In this document: one piece after another, positions 18,396 through 27,741 of the stretch
Position numbering within the stretch: the stretch's first letter is position 1
Layout: the number at the start of each line of letters is the position of its first letter
NCBI GenBank assembly: GCA_003598055.1
Contig: QZKI01000091.1
Span: 1-64,000 of the forward strand
Source of the DNA: Candidatus Abyssobacteria bacterium SURF_17
Lineage (GTDB): Bacteria; Abyssobacteria; SURF-5
Direction: 5' to 3'
DNA length: 64,000 bases
Position numbers and translations under genes: made by a program
Notes under the pieces: generated by a model
What the model saw: only the letters and a program-made list of their open reading frames with translations
What the model was told of the DNA's origin: nothing
The model's database searches: none

Positions 18396-19312
18396 ACCAT
18401 TGCGTCACTCCGGCCATGTCGGACATTTCGCAAAGAGGGCAGGTGTTGTGCGCTTGTTTTCAGGAATTGGGAATCCCATGACGTGTATGACGCATGTGAG
18501 GCATTTCCCAAATGACGGCCACAGAGGCGAAAGGGAATAGCGATAGGGGGAAACGGGGAAAGTGGGAAGCGGGAAAAAGGGACGGTTTTCGCCTCGGCTG
18601 TTCTCCGTACTACTCACCATTACTTTCTTGAATTTCTGTCACTGCTGTCCAAAACAGATTGTTCGGATTGACGGTTGAGCCGATAGGCGAAGGAGAATCA
18701 GGCATTCTGTGCGATGCACGGACCCTGTTGTCGGTAAGGTTTGCTTGCTGCCGTGAATATCCGCTGCTGTAAGGGCGCAATGAATTGCGCCCCTACAAAC
18801 CTAACGGAGACCCTTGTAGGGGCGCGATTCATCGCGCCCAAGATGCGTTCGCGGGCGGTTGACCTTTATCTTGGACAAGAGTGAATTTCTGTCGCGATTT
18901 TCGTGAACATGCTTATCTAACTCGTTTACTTGAAATGGATTCCCGCTTTCGCGGGAATGACAAAATAGAACTCTTCATTCGTGCGATTCGTTGTGATTCG
19001 TCGCATTTGTGTTCCAGAGTTTTGGTTGCGGCTACGCTGCGCCGTGATCCCCGTGGTTGAAAAATGTTAGAATTCGTTTTGTTTTTGAAGTCAGTTACGT
19101 GCGAGGGTTCTCGATCTTTCGGGCGTGTTGCCCAAAGGGCTTTCCCAGTGCAGCGACTCAATGTTCCGGGTTTTTTGTTGTTCACGAAGTCGCGAAATCA
19201 TGTTGGATGACCGGAAAGTGGAGAAGCTGAGTCAAATTTCAACTCTGCACGGTACGGCGTATTGTCTTCAATCTCTCCTTCCGAGGCAGACAAGAAGACA
19301 TGGCACGGCGGG
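18396..19312. other. Gene-poor gap with palindromic repeats
   Basis: About 0.9 kb between the UroD-like gene and the end of the RND pump gene. It holds only short frames with no recognisable protein and no RBS. It contains a GGGAAA-rich purine tract (18538-18590), the paired palindromes at 18769-18842, and a sequence around 18940-18962 reading TTCCCGCTTTCGCGGGAAT, itself a palindrome. I see no RNA gene. Confidence 0.6.
18769..18842. repeat. Paired GTAGGGGCGC palindromes
   Basis: AAGGGCGCAATGAATTGCGC followed by CCCTACA, then 16 bp later TTGTAGGGGCGCGATTCATC followed by GCGCCC. Each half is a palindrome and the two CCTACA/TGTAGG ends face each other, so the whole 74 bp could fold as a larger hairpin. 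Related copies occur at 26828, 32591, 39866 and elsewhere. Confidence 0.7.
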
Positions 19313-22300
19313 TCACTGCTCGTCCGAAAGATTCACGGTGTCCGAGTCCGGACCTTCCGTTTGGGCGCCTTTCTTCTTCCCGAACAGTTGAACCACCCCC
19401 ACATAGAAAAGGGGAATAAAGAAAATCGCCAGAAAGGTGGCCGTAGCCATCCCACCCAGAACGCCGGTGCCGATGGCCGTTTGCGCTCCTGCGCCGGCCC
19501 CGGTGGCCATAGCCAGGGGCAAGACGCCGAAGCCGAATGCCAGCGAAGTCATAAGGATTGGGCGAAGCCTTAATTTGGCTCCTTCCAGAGTGGCCTCGAC
19601 CAACCCCATTCCCTCGTGCACTTTGGCTATGGCGAACTGAACGATCAAGATGGCGTTCTTGGTTGTCAGCCCAAGGACCGTGAGGAGCCCGATCTGAAAG
19701 TAAACGTCATTGGGCAGGTGCCGAAGCGATGTGGCCAGCACTCCGCCGATGACACCGAGGGGCAACGCCAGCATAACCGAAATGGGAACGGTCCAGCTCT
19801 CATAAAGGGCCGCCAGGCAGAGAAAAATCACGATCATGGAAAAGGCGTAGAGCAGAGGCGCCTGGGACTTTGCCATCCGCTCCTGATAGGAAACCCCCGT
19901 CCAGTCAAAACCGATTCCGCCGGGTAATTTCGAGACGATCTCTTCCATCGCCTGCATCGCTTCGCCCGAACTTCTCCCCGGCGAGGGCTCGCCCAGGATG
20001 TTCAACGACGGGAAAGCGTTGAAGCGTTCCAGCCGCGAAGCCCCGTAGGCCCAGCGTCCGGAAGCGAATGAAGCGAACGGCGTCATCGTCCCCGCTTCAT
20101 TGCGAACATACAAGTGTTCCAGGTCGCTGGGCAGCATCCGGTGGGGAGCGTCTGCCTGGACGTACACTCGCTTGACCCGTCCGCCCTGAATGAAATCATT
20201 CACGTACGCGCTGCCGAATGCCGCTGAGATAGTGTGGTGGATGGCAGTAATGGGAACCCCCAGGGCGCCCGCCTTTTCCCAATCCACATCGATTCGGTAT
20301 TGGGGCACATCTTCCAGGCCATTTGGACGCACACGCGTCAGCCTCGGGTCCTGGGCAGCCATGTCGAGCATCTGGTTACGGGCCTCCATCAACGCTTCGT
20401 GACCGAGTCCTCCCCGGTCCTGTAATTGAAAGTCGAACCCGCCAGCCGTGCCCAACTCGACAACTGCCGGCGGCGCATACGCAAACACCCGTGCGTTACG
20501 GATATTCGAGAGCGCCTGCATAGCTCGTCCCACTATGGCGTTTACTTTCAGGTCCGGCCGATCACGCGCTTCCCAGTCCTTGAGCTTGATGAACGCCATT
20601 CCCACGTTTTGTCCCGCGCCGGAAAAGCTCCTACCGCTAATCGACATGCAGGATTCCACTGCTTCCTTCTCACCCTCCAAAAAATGGTTTCGGACATTTG
20701 TCATGACCTGCTCGGTCTGTTCCAGAGTCGAACCGGTTGGCAACATCGCCTGGATGAACATTATGCCCTGGTCCTCATCGGGGAGATAGGCGGTAGGCAT
20801 TCGCTGGAACAGTAACCCCAAGGCCGCCACTATCACAAGGTAAATAAACAAATAACTGAGTTTCCTCGAGAGAATCCGGTGGACCATCGCCCGGTATGCG
20901 TCTCTTAAGCGGTAGAAGACTCGGTCAAACCACCGAAAGAAAGGACGGAATAGAAAGAAGCCGGTCTCCGCGGCCTCGTGTCCCTTTTCCACCCGCTTGA
21001 GGAGCGATGCGCAGAGAACGGGCGTCAGGATAAGGGCGACCAGCACCGAGAGCAGCATGGAGGCGATGACGGTCACGGAAAACTGACGATAAATGACGCC
21101 GGTGGAGCCACCGAAGAACGCCATGGGGCCGAATACCGCCGCCAGCACCAGCCCAATTCCGATCAACGCGCTGGTGATTTCTCCCATCGACTTTCGGGTC
21201 GCTTCCTTTGGCGGGAGCCCCTCTTCGCCCATGACCCGTTCCACGTTTTCCACCACCACGATGGCGTCGTCAACCAGAAGGCCGATGGCCAGCACCATCG
21301 CGAACATGGTCAGCATGTTGATGGAGAATCCGAACAGTCCAAGCACTGCAAAGGTCCCCAATATCACCACCGGCACCGCGATGGTCGGGATGAGCGTGGC
21401 CCGGATGTTTCCGAGAAAAAGATACATCACCAGAAAGACCAGCAGAATTGCCTCGAACAGTGTCTTGACCACCTCGCCGATGGCCACCTTCACGAAGGGC
21501 GTTGTATCAAAAGGGTAGATGACCTTCATGCCTGGGGGGAAATATTTGGACAACTCCGCCATCGTCGCCCTGACGGCATCGGCGGTGTCCAACGCATTGG
21601 CGCCGGCAGCCTGGCGGACGGCCAGCGCGGCCGCCGGGTTCCCGTTAAAAAGCACATGAGTTTCATACCGCTCGGTTCCCAGCTCGGTCCGCCCCACGTC
21701 CCGCACGCGCACGATGGAGCCGTCGGGGTTGATGCACAGCGGGATTGCGGCGAACTCCGCAGGCGTACGGAGCAGGTTCTGGACGATGATTGAGGCGTTC
21801 AACCGCTGTCCTTTCACTGCCGGCGCCCCGCCGAACTGGCCGGCGGACACCTCGACGTTGTAGGCGCGAAGCCCTCCGATCACATCTTCTATCGTCAATT
21901 GGTAATCCGTCAGTTTGTCCGGATTCAGCCATACGCGCATGGCATACTGAGAACCGAAGCTCTCCACTTCACCCACACCCGGCACCCGCGCCAACACCTT
22001 CTCGATTCTGGATTGGGCATAATCCGCCAAATCAATCATATCCATGCTGCCTTCCGAGGTCAGGCCTACGAGCATGAGGTAATTTCTGGTGGACTTGCTG
22101 ACCTTGACGCCCTGGCGCTGCACCACGTCGGGCAAGCTCGCCATTGCAAGCTGCAGTTTATTCTGCACCTCGGCCCAGGCAAGGTCCGGGTCGGTCCCTG
22201 GAGCAAAGGTAAGTTCAATTCTTCCGGCGCCGGACGCATCGCTGGTCGCCGACATGTACAACAACTTGTCGAACCCGGTCATCTTCTGCTCGATGATCTG

Positions 22301-22489
22301 GACCAAGCTGTTTTCAACGGTTTCGGCAGAGGCCCCGGGATAAAAGGCGTCAATGGCGATTGACGGTGGGGCGATGGGCGGATACTGCGAGATGGGCAAG
22401 TTATAAATCGCCAGACCGCCCGCCAGCATCATGATGATGGCGATGACCCAGGCGAAAACCGGGCGGTCTAGAAAGAAGTTCGATAACAT
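19313..22489 (-). CDS. RND efflux pump, inner-membrane subunit (AcrB/MexB type, HAE-1)
   Basis: The 1058-residue protein has the full AcrB-type length and layout: TM1 after [15 protein letters not shown], porter domain, TM2-6 with [18 protein letters not shown] (two proton-relay Asp), a second porter half, and TM10-11 with [13 protein letters not shown] (relay Lys) and RLRPILMTS (relay Arg). It exports hydrophobic compounds using proton motive force with a fusion protein and an outer-membrane channel. It lies 12 bp after the fusion-protein gene. No TolC/OprM gene is adjacent. The sequence is strongly proteobacterial in style, which could reflect transfer. Confidence 0.95.
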   Translation of the reverse strand: MLSNFFLDRPVFAWVIAIIMMLAGGLAIYNLPISQYPPIAPPSIAIDAFYPGASAETVENSLVQIIEQKMTGFDKLLYMSATSDASGAGRIELTFAPGTDPDLAWAEVQNKLQLAMASLPDVVQRQGVKVSKSTRNYLMLVGLTSEGSMDMIDLADYAQSRIEKVLARVPGVGEVESFGSQYAMRVWLNPDKLTDYQLTIEDVIGGLRAYNVEVSAGQFGGAPAVKGQRLNASIIVQNLLRTPAEFAAIPLCINPDGSIVRVRDVGRTELGTERYETHVLFNGNPAAALAVRQAAGANALDTADAVRATMAELSKYFPPGMKVIYPFDTTPFVKVAIGEVVKTLFEAILLVFLVMYLFLGNIRATLIPTIAVPVVILGTFAVLGLFGFSINMLTMFAMVLAIGLLVDDAIVVVENVERVMGEEGLPPKEATRKSMGEITSALIGIGLVLAAVFGPMAFFGGSTGVIYRQFSVTVIASMLLSVLVALILTPVLCASLLKRVEKGHEAAETGFFLFRPFFRWFDRVFYRLRDAYRAMVHRILSRKLSYLFIYLVIVAALGLLFQRMPTAYLPDEDQGIMFIQAMLPTGSTLEQTEQVMTNVRNHFLEGEKEAVESCMSISGRSFSGAGQNVGMAFIKLKDWEARDRPDLKVNAIVGRAMQALSNIRNARVFAYAPPAVVELGTAGGFDFQLQDRGGLGHEALMEARNQMLDMAAQDPRLTRVRPNGLEDVPQYRIDVDWEKAGALGVPITAIHHTISAAFGSAYVNDFIQGGRVKRVYVQADAPHRMLPSDLEHLYVRNEAGTMTPFASFASGRWAYGASRLERFNAFPSLNILGEPSPGRSSGEAMQAMEEIVSKLPGGIGFDWTGVSYQERMAKSQAPLLYAFSMIVIFLCLAALYESWTVPISVMLALPLGVIGGVLATSLRHLPNDVYFQIGLLTVLGLTTKNAILIVQFAIAKVHEGMGLVEATLEGAKLRLRPILMTSLAFGFGVLPLAMATGAGAGAQTAIGTGVLGGMATATFLAIFFIPLFYVGVVQLFGKKKGAQTEGPDSDTVNLSDEQ

Positions 22490-22501
22490 CGAGGTTCTCC
22501 T

Positions 22502-23698
22502 TCAATTCGATTCCGCGGGCGGATTTGTTTGGGGGGCTTCCTGACCGCCTGGGGAAACAACCTTCACGGCGTCGCCCGGGCGCACGTTCAACATGCCTTC
22601 GACAATCAAGCGCTCTCCCCTCGACAAACCCGATGAGACGAGCCATTGGTCGCCGATGGCGCGATCAAGCGTCAGCATGCGCTGTTGGACCGTGTCGGTC
22701 TCATCCACAATCAGCGCGATCGGCTCGCCCTTCGGATTGCGCGTCACGCCTTGCTGTGGGACAAGGATCGCATCTTCAGCCATACCCTCCTGCACAATGG
22801 CCCGCACGAACATGCCCGGCAGGAGCAGATGCTCCGGATTCGGGACTACGATACGCAACGTGAAAGACCCGGTGGCGGGGTCCACCGTCACGTCACGAAA
22901 TTGCAGCGTGCCTTCGAGGGAATACGGCGTCGCATCTTCGAGAAGGAGGCGGACTTTTCTCTGATTTCTCCCATCGGCGCTGAGCCGCCCCGTTTCAAGG
23001 CTGCGTTTCAAACGCAGCAACTCGGCGGACGATTGGGTGACATCCACATAAATGGGGTCTAATTGCTGAATGGTTGCAAGGCTCATCGGCTGGTAAGCTG
23101 TCACCAGGGCGCCATCCGTCACACTGGATCTGCCGATGCGACCCGAGATGGGTGCGGTGACGCGCGCGTAGCCTAAATTGATGCGCGCCGCTTCAACGGC
23201 CGTCTTCCAATATTCAATCTCGGCCCGCGCCTGTTCCAAGGCGGCTGTCGCGTCATCATAATCCTGCTGGCTCACCACCTTGTCGGCGAGCAGGTCCTTA
23301 TACCGCTCGGCCCTCAACTGGATGGATGACAGATTGGCCTGCGCCTTCCCGAGCGACGCCTTTGCAGAATCATGCGCCACCTGAAAGAGAGCGGGGTCAA
23401 TCTGGTAAAGTAATTCGCCCGCCTTGACATCAGAACCCTCCTTGAAGAGACGCTTCTGGATGATGCCGTTGACCTGCGGCCGGATTTCAGCGACGAGGTA
23501 GGCCGAGGTGCGGCCCGGCAACTCGGTGTTCAGCTCGACCTGATGCGTCTCGATGGTCTCCGTGGCCACTTCCGGGACAGGCGCCGACGCGGCTTGTCCG
23601 CCGCGCTCGCTATGGCAGCCTCCGAGTAAAAAAAACGCCAGAACTGTGAGGGCAATGGTGCATCCAAGTGGTTCAGAACGCTTCCTGTTCAGTCGCAT
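22502..23698 (-). CDS. RND efflux membrane-fusion lipoprotein (AcrA/MexA type)
   Basis: About 398 residues from the ATG at 23698, which has GGAGG six bases upstream; an earlier ATG at 23716 would place GGAGG inside the gene. The N-terminus carries a lipoprotein signal ending LLGGC, then the lipoyl half-motifs (AEIRPQVNGIIQKRLFKEG and ARVTAPISGRIGRSSV) flanking an alpha-helical hairpin (residues about 95-170), and beta-barrel and membrane-proximal domains. It bridges the RND pump to an outer-membrane channel. Second gene of the tetR-mfp-rnd unit. Confidence 0.93.
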   Translation of the reverse strand: MRLNRKRSEPLGCTIALTVLAFFLLGGCHSERGGQAASAPVPEVATETIETHQVELNTELPGRTSAYLVAEIRPQVNGIIQKRLFKEGSDVKAGELLYQIDPALFQVAHDSAKASLGKAQANLSSIQLRAERYKDLLADKVVSQQDYDDATAALEQARAEIEYWKTAVEAARINLGYARVTAPISGRIGRSSVTDGALVTAYQPMSLATIQQLDPIYVDVTQSSAELLRLKRSLETGRLSADGRNQRKVRLLLEDATPYSLEGTLQFRDVTVDPATGSFTLRIVVPNPEHLLLPGMFVRAIVQEGMAEDAILVPQQGVTRNPKGEPIALIVDETDTVQQRMLTLDRAIGDQWLVSSGLSRGERLIVEGMLNVRPGDAVKVVSPGGQEAPQTNPPAESN

Positions 23699-23915
23699 CA
23701 AAAACCTCCAAAACATCTGTGATGAAAGAACTTAGGGAATTGCAAAGCCTTCTCCGGCCTTCCGTTCGCCGGAAGGACGGCAGCCGTGTTCTGCTTGAAT
23801 TCAACGGCTTTGGCGCTTTTGGATTTCCTGAGCTTACCTCTTCCTAATATATCGGTTATCTTGAAACCGCCGGGGTGTTCTAGGCGGCGCCTTCAGGGAA
23901 ATGGCATTCATGCAT

Positions 23916-24575
23916 TTATAATGATCCTCCCGCTCTAAGCCCTCGAATGCCTGCGAGGGAGAAGCGCGTAATGTGGTCTGCAATCCGCTCGATATCTGCT
24001 GGATTGAAGCTCTTTGGGCGAAGGGCCGCAATAACCCGCCTTCCCGTGAAATGCTGCAGACACTGTCCAACGATGCTCATCGCGCAAAGGAATATCACGT
24101 CGCGCTCTTCTCCCTCCGCCGGCTTCCCTTCCTTGAGCAGGTCAGATAGGATGCTTGCCAAGTACATATGAAGGGGCCGTATCGAACTTTGCACCACTCG
24201 GCCAAGAGCGTCGGTCGGATCAGCAATTTCCCGGGCCATAAGCTTTCCGTGCCAGGCAGGAACGCCTTCACCCAAAATACGCAAGAGAAACGAGTGAATG
24301 AATGTTCGAAGTTTTTCCTCAGGCGTCGCTTGATCCCGAAGGCCCAAATCGGGCGGATACTTTCTTGTTGCCGATTGGAGTGAGTGCTCGAGAACGGCCA
24401 CATAGAGCCCTTCCTTGTCCCGGAAGTGGTAATTCACAGCGGCGACATTAGCGCCGGCACGGCTGCAAATTTCTCTAACCGTCGCAGACCGAAATCCATG
24501 ATGAGCAAACACCTCGCCAGCCGCCTCAATCAGTCTTCCCTTTGTGTCATCAGTCTTCTTCGAGATGTCTTCCAT
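23916..24575 (-). CDS. TetR-family regulator of the efflux operon (CecR-like)
   Basis: From ATG 24575 the 219-residue protein has a TetR HTH at residues about 10-60 (LIEAAGEVFAHHGFRSATVR, then AGANVAAVNYHFRDKEGLY). Its ligand domain is the DUF1956/CecR-C type (EKLRTFIHSFLLRILGEG, AWHGKLMAREIADPT). E. coli CecR controls efflux genes. It is the first gene of the pump operon on the same strand, 217 bp before the fusion protein. A palindrome lies between its own promoter and start codon, so autorepression is likely. A TTG at 24587 is a weaker alternative start. Confidence 0.88.
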   Translation of the reverse strand: MEDISKKTDDTKGRLIEAAGEVFAHHGFRSATVREICSRAGANVAAVNYHFRDKEGLYVAVLEHSLQSATRKYPPDLGLRDQATPEEKLRTFIHSFLLRILGEGVPAWHGKLMAREIADPTDALGRVVQSSIRPLHMYLASILSDLLKEGKPAEGEERDVIFLCAMSIVGQCLQHFTGRRVIAALRPKSFNPADIERIADHITRFSLAGIRGLRAGGSL

Positions 24576-24593
24576 CACACCCCCCAATTATTA

Positions 24594-24611
24594 TTCAAAC
24601 GCTTGTTTCAA
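24594..24611. promoter_or_regulatory. Probable TetR operator
   Basis: TTCAAACGCTTGTTTCAA is a nearly perfect 18-bp palindrome with core CAAAC-GCTT-GTTT. It lies between the -10 box and the tetR start. The form resembles the CAAAC-spacer-GTTTG sites described for TetR-family PsrA-type regulators. Confidence 0.65.
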
Positions 24612-24616
24612 ACCAT

Positions 24617-24645
24617 AATTTATAATATGTGTTGGCATCTGTCAA
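24617..24645 (-). promoter_or_regulatory. Promoter of the tetR-efflux operon
   Basis: Minus strand: TTGACA (24640-24645), 17-bp spacer, TAAATT (24617-24622). An overlapping TATAAA with a 15-bp spacer is an alternative -10. Consensus -35 box directly upstream of the operator. Confidence 0.6.
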
Positions 24646-24810
24646 GAGAATTTTTCGGATCTTCCTGCGCGCCTTAGCAGGATGCCCGCAGTTTTAAGAG
24701 TTTATGGTCAGTAGAAGCTTCCAAGTACTTTAGGGATTTAGCCATGTGAGCCTTCGGGTGTCCTCACGCCTATCTGCCGCGACTATTGCATCATGTCACA
24801 GTTAGCGGCT

Positions 24811-24913
24811 GAATAATCTGAGAGAATCTGTGGATAACGAGGCCTTTTCCCATTTCTGTCCATTTCTGTCCTGGATTTTTGGGAAGCCTTCACATTATAA
24901 TCGGCACCATCCT
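24811..24913 (+). repeat. Direct repeat copy A
   Basis: A block ending in GATTTTTGGGAAGCCTTCAC and ATTATAATCGGCACCATCC. It is repeated about 600 bp further on at 25407-25519. The last roughly 38 bp are identical and the earlier part (AATCTG...GGATAA.GAGGC..TTTCCC, then a tandem CTGTCC motif) has diverged. Confidence 0.75.
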
Positions 24914-25406
24914 GGGCCAAGGGGACTGTCCCTTCAAAGGCGAAAGGAACGTTAAGGGAGGGGAAACGGGAAAGGGGAAAGTCGAAGGGGGTTCTCCCGC
25001 AAGAGTTTAAGCGTTCATCCTTCCTTTCTGGACTTACTCGCTCACAACCGACCAACCCCTCCTTTACCCAGTCGCCGGATGAGCAACTCCGTAGTGAATG
25101 ATATGATGCACTCTTCTTCCTGGGCCGAAAAGTACGAAATTTCTGTTGGAAGTTGCACCTGATCGTTAGGTTTAAGTGAAACTTCGGTCTCGATTTTTCA
25201 CGTCATTCATCCACCGCGAAGATGCACAGTTCGTTTTCAACTCTGCACCGGCGCCCCCGTGAGACAACTTCGCCAGCGTATTTGACCTCTGTTCCCCGCG
25301 GTGGATAATTGGTTCATGGTTTGCGGTCCACGGTTCAATGTTCAAGGTTCAAAGTCTTCAGAATCCGTAAGAATCCGTTGACAAAGATGGTTTCAGGTTT
25401 CGGGTT
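24914..25406. other. Non-coding spacer between the direct repeats
   Basis: No convincing gene. It holds a purine-rich GGGGAAACGGGAAAGGGGAAA stretch (24958-24980) like that at 18545, and TTC-rich quasi-repeats (GGTTCAATGTTCAAGGTTCAA near 25331-25351). The short frames present lack ribosome binding sites and family similarity. Confidence 0.5.
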
Positions 25407-25519
25407 GAAGAATCTGAGTGAATCAGCGCAATCTGCGGATAAAGAGGCTTTTTCCCTTCTCTGTCCTTCTCTGTCCTTGATTTTTGGGAAGCCTTCACAT
25501 TATAATCGGCACCATCCCG
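25407..25519 (+). repeat. Direct repeat copy B, carrying a likely promoter
   Basis: Second copy of the block at 24811-24913. In this copy the preserved TATAAT (25501-25506) is preceded by TTGATT (25477-25482), making a plausible promoter for the aminotransferase gene downstream. Confidence 0.75.
25477..25506 (+). promoter_or_regulatory. Candidate promoter of the aminotransferase gene
   Basis: TTGATT, 18-bp spacer, TATAAT. Transcription would start about 95 bp before ATG 25607. The same -10 exists in repeat copy A, but its -35 is TGGATT. Confidence 0.5.
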
Positions 25520-25606
25520 GTCTCGGATGACAGCGCAACCTTATTTGCGCTCTCCCTGATTCCATCGTCGGCAACTCATGATTGCACCGATAAAGGAGGT
25601 TTTCAC

Positions 25607-26749
25607 ATGAGCGTTGATTTTGATGCCGTCCGCAAGCTATTCCCGATTACTGAAAATTTCGCCTATTTCCTGTGCAACGGGAAGTCCCCACTTCCGAAAC
25701 CCACTGCCGATGCCATACATGAAATCACTGATTCACTCACGAACTCCGCCGCTATCGCAATGGCGCTGTTCAAGCCGGTGGTCAAGGAGACCCGCGAGCG
25801 AGTGGCGCGGCTGATTGGGTGCGAACCCGGTGAGGTGGCATTCTGCCGCAATACTGCGGAAGGAATCCTCTGGCTCGCTCAGTCAATGCCGTGGAAAGAG
25901 GGCGATGAGGTCATCGTTACGCAGCGTGAGTATGCGACCGTCGTGTATCCGTTCATGGCCCAGAAGCACTATGGCGTGAAGGTGGTGCTCGTGGAGCAGG
26001 ACAATCGGCGCATCACGCCGGAAGTCATCAAGAAGGGCATCACCGACCGCACCCGGCTGGTTGCGGTCAGTTGGCCGCAATTCGATACAGGCCAGCGCTG
26101 CGATCTGAAGGCTATCTCTAAGATCTGCCACGAGCGCGGCATCGTATTCTACGTAGACCCGATACAGTGCCTCGGCACCATCCGCCTCAATGTGAAGGAG
26201 ATGGACATCGACTGCATCTCCGCCGGAACCCACAAGTGGCTGCTTGCGCTGCCGGGCCTCGGCATTTTCTATTGCCGAAAATCGCTTCTCGAAAAGTTAC
26301 GGCCTGTTCACATCGGGTGGGGGAGTCTCGAAGAAGAAGTGAGCATGGAATATCCGACCGACTCGTATCCGTTCACGCCCGCCAAGGGCGCGCGGCGATT
26401 CGAGGAAGGCTCGAAGAATGTGGTCGGCATCGCCGCCCTGCATGCTTCACTGGGGCTCATAGAGGAGGTAGGCGTCGAGAACATTGAGCGGCGCGTGAAA
26501 GAGCTGACCGATTACCTGTGCGAGAAGGCCAAGGCGAAGGGCTGCACCATCGTGAGCCCGCGCCAGGGCAACGAATGGTCGGGCATCGTGCTCATCCGCT
26601 TGCCGAAACAAGACCCGTATAAGCTTGAAGAAGACCTTCGCGGTGAGCTTATCATGGTGCACGGCATGCGCAACTGCCTCATCATGGCCGTGAACTTTTA
26701 TAATAACCACGACGATATCGACCGCGTGATCGAGCGCATCGAGGCGTGA
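25607..26749 (+). CDS. PLP-dependent aminotransferase class V (cysteine desulfurase / isopenicillin-N epimerase-like)
   Basis: From ATG 25607, which has a perfect AAAGGAGG seven bases upstream, the product is 380 residues. The fold type I pattern is clear: VAFCRNTAEGILWLAQSMP (cofactor phosphate), FYVDPIQCLGTIRLNVKEMD with the PLP Asp, and ISAGTHKWLLALPGLGIFY with the Schiff-base Lys. No Cys-containing desulfurase loop or Fe-S partner gene (iscU, sufU) is seen nearby, so a desulfurase role is not supported. A cytoplasmic lyase, epimerase or aminotransferase are the options. Confidence 0.85.
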   Translation: MSVDFDAVRKLFPITENFAYFLCNGKSPLPKPTADAIHEITDSLTNSAAIAMALFKPVVKETRERVARLIGCEPGEVAFCRNTAEGILWLAQSMPWKEGDEVIVTQREYATVVYPFMAQKHYGVKVVLVEQDNRRITPEVIKKGITDRTRLVAVSWPQFDTGQRCDLKAISKICHERGIVFYVDPIQCLGTIRLNVKEMDIDCISAGTHKWLLALPGLGIFYCRKSLLEKLRPVHIGWGSLEEEVSMEYPTDSYPFTPAKGARRFEEGSKNVVGIAALHASLGLIEEVGVENIERRVKELTDYLCEKAKAKGCTIVSPRQGNEWSGIVLIRLPKQDPYKLEEDLRGELIMVHGMRNCLIMAVNFYNNHDDIDRVIERIEA

Positions 26750-26827
26750 TAAATAGGCGAAACGATAATCCCCCTTCCCCCCTTTAGAAAACGGGGGAAC
26801 GCGGGTGTAGCCGCAGCCAAAAACAGA

Positions 26828-26886
26828 TTGGGCGCGATAAATCGCAACGCTACAATGGTCGTAGGGGCGCAATTTATTGCGCCCTT
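26828..26886. repeat. GTAGGGGCGC palindrome pair
   Basis: GGGCGCGATAAATCGCAACG, CTACAATGGTCGTAG and GGGCGCAATTTATTGCGCCC. The right half is a perfect palindrome; the left half has a diverged arm. It is the only content of the gap between the convergent aminotransferase and PHP genes apart from a C/G-rich stretch. Confidence 0.65.
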
Positions 26887-26913
26887 TAACGTGCTTTGTT
26901 CCCGTTCGCCTTT

Positions 26914-27741
26914 TTATGGGGTCTGGTTTGCGCGTTCGCGCAGAGCGGCGAGATAGTGGTAGGGAAGTTTGACTGTTCCGAGTAAAGCCGAGTCTTTGAT
27001 GATCCCGTGGCAGTCGGAGCCGCCGGTCACCATGAGGTTGTATTTAGCCGCGATGGCGAGGTATCTGTCGGTATCATCGCGCGCATGTTTTGGGCAATAA
27101 GCCTCGATTCCGCGGAGCCCCGACTCAACCAATTCAGGAATGCTCCCATCAATGCGCACAAGCTTCGGGTGTGCGAGCACGGAAATGCCGCCGGCAGCCG
27201 ATATCAGTTCGAACGCCTCACGGATGTCTATTCGGGGTTTCTCCACGTACGCCGGTTTATCCTTCCCGATATATCGCTCAAATGCTTCCTGAACGGTTCT
27301 GACGCACCCGCGGTCAAAAAGCGCTCGGGCAAGGTGAAGCCGTCCGAGGCTGCCCCGGCCTCCGATCTTGCGAACCGTCTCAATCGAAATGTCGATGCCC
27401 AGCTTTCTCAGCCTATCGACCATTCTCTGCGTTCGCTTGAAGCGCTCGTACCGGAACTCTTTTAGTCTCTCCCTCAAGTGCCTGTGATTGTGGTCAATCA
27501 GATACCCGAGAAGGTGTATTTCCTTGCCGTTGAAACCGGAGCTGATCTCGACAGCGGGCACGATCTCGATTCCGTGCGAATGCCCAATCCATATGGCCTC
27601 GGTGATGCCGCTCACCTCATCATGGTCGGCGATGCCGATGGCCGCGAAGCCAAGCTCCTTCGCGCGGAGTATCACCTCTTCCGGCGTGAAGGATCCGTCC
27701 GAATAAATAGTATGCACATGCAGGTCTGCGTAGCGGTCCAT
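26914..27741 (-). CDS. PHP-domain phosphoesterase (YciV/TrpH-like)
   Basis: The 275-residue protein carries the PHP metal motifs: DLHVHTIYSDGSFTPEE, GIADHDEVSGI, VLAHPKLVR and the final GGSDCHG. PHP enzymes of this class (RNase AM, YciV) remove nucleotides from the 5' end of RNA or hydrolyse 3',5'-bisphosphonucleotides. It overlaps nusB by one base and is the last gene of the riboflavin operon. No DNA polymerase domain is attached. Confidence 0.88.
   Translation of the reverse strand: MDRYADLHVHTIYSDGSFTPEEVILRAKELGFAAIGIADHDEVSGITEAIWIGHSHGIEIVPAVEISSGFNGKEIHLLGYLIDHNHRHLRERLKEFRYERFKRTQRMVDRLRKLGIDISIETVRKIGGRGSLGRLHLARALFDRGCVRTVQEAFERYIGKDKPAYVEKPRIDIREAFELISAAGGISVLAHPKLVRIDGSIPELVESGLRGIEAYCPKHARDDTDRYLAIAAKYNLMVTGGSDCHGIIKDSALLGTVKLPYHYLAALRERANQTP

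Noticed and set aside
18396-19312. Possible small genes or RNA genes in this gap
   Set aside because: Frames are under 105 codons, without ribosome site or motif, and I could not fold any tRNA-like cloverleaf. Palindromes explain the visible structure.
20978-21793. A 271-codon plus-strand frame inside the RND pump gene
   Set aside because: Antisense to the pump gene; composition-driven frame rich in His and Gln with no known motif.
25607-26749. Cysteine desulfurase (iscS/sufS) assignment
   Set aside because: The fold matches, but no reactive-Cys loop or Fe-S scaffold gene was found, so only the broad class is given.
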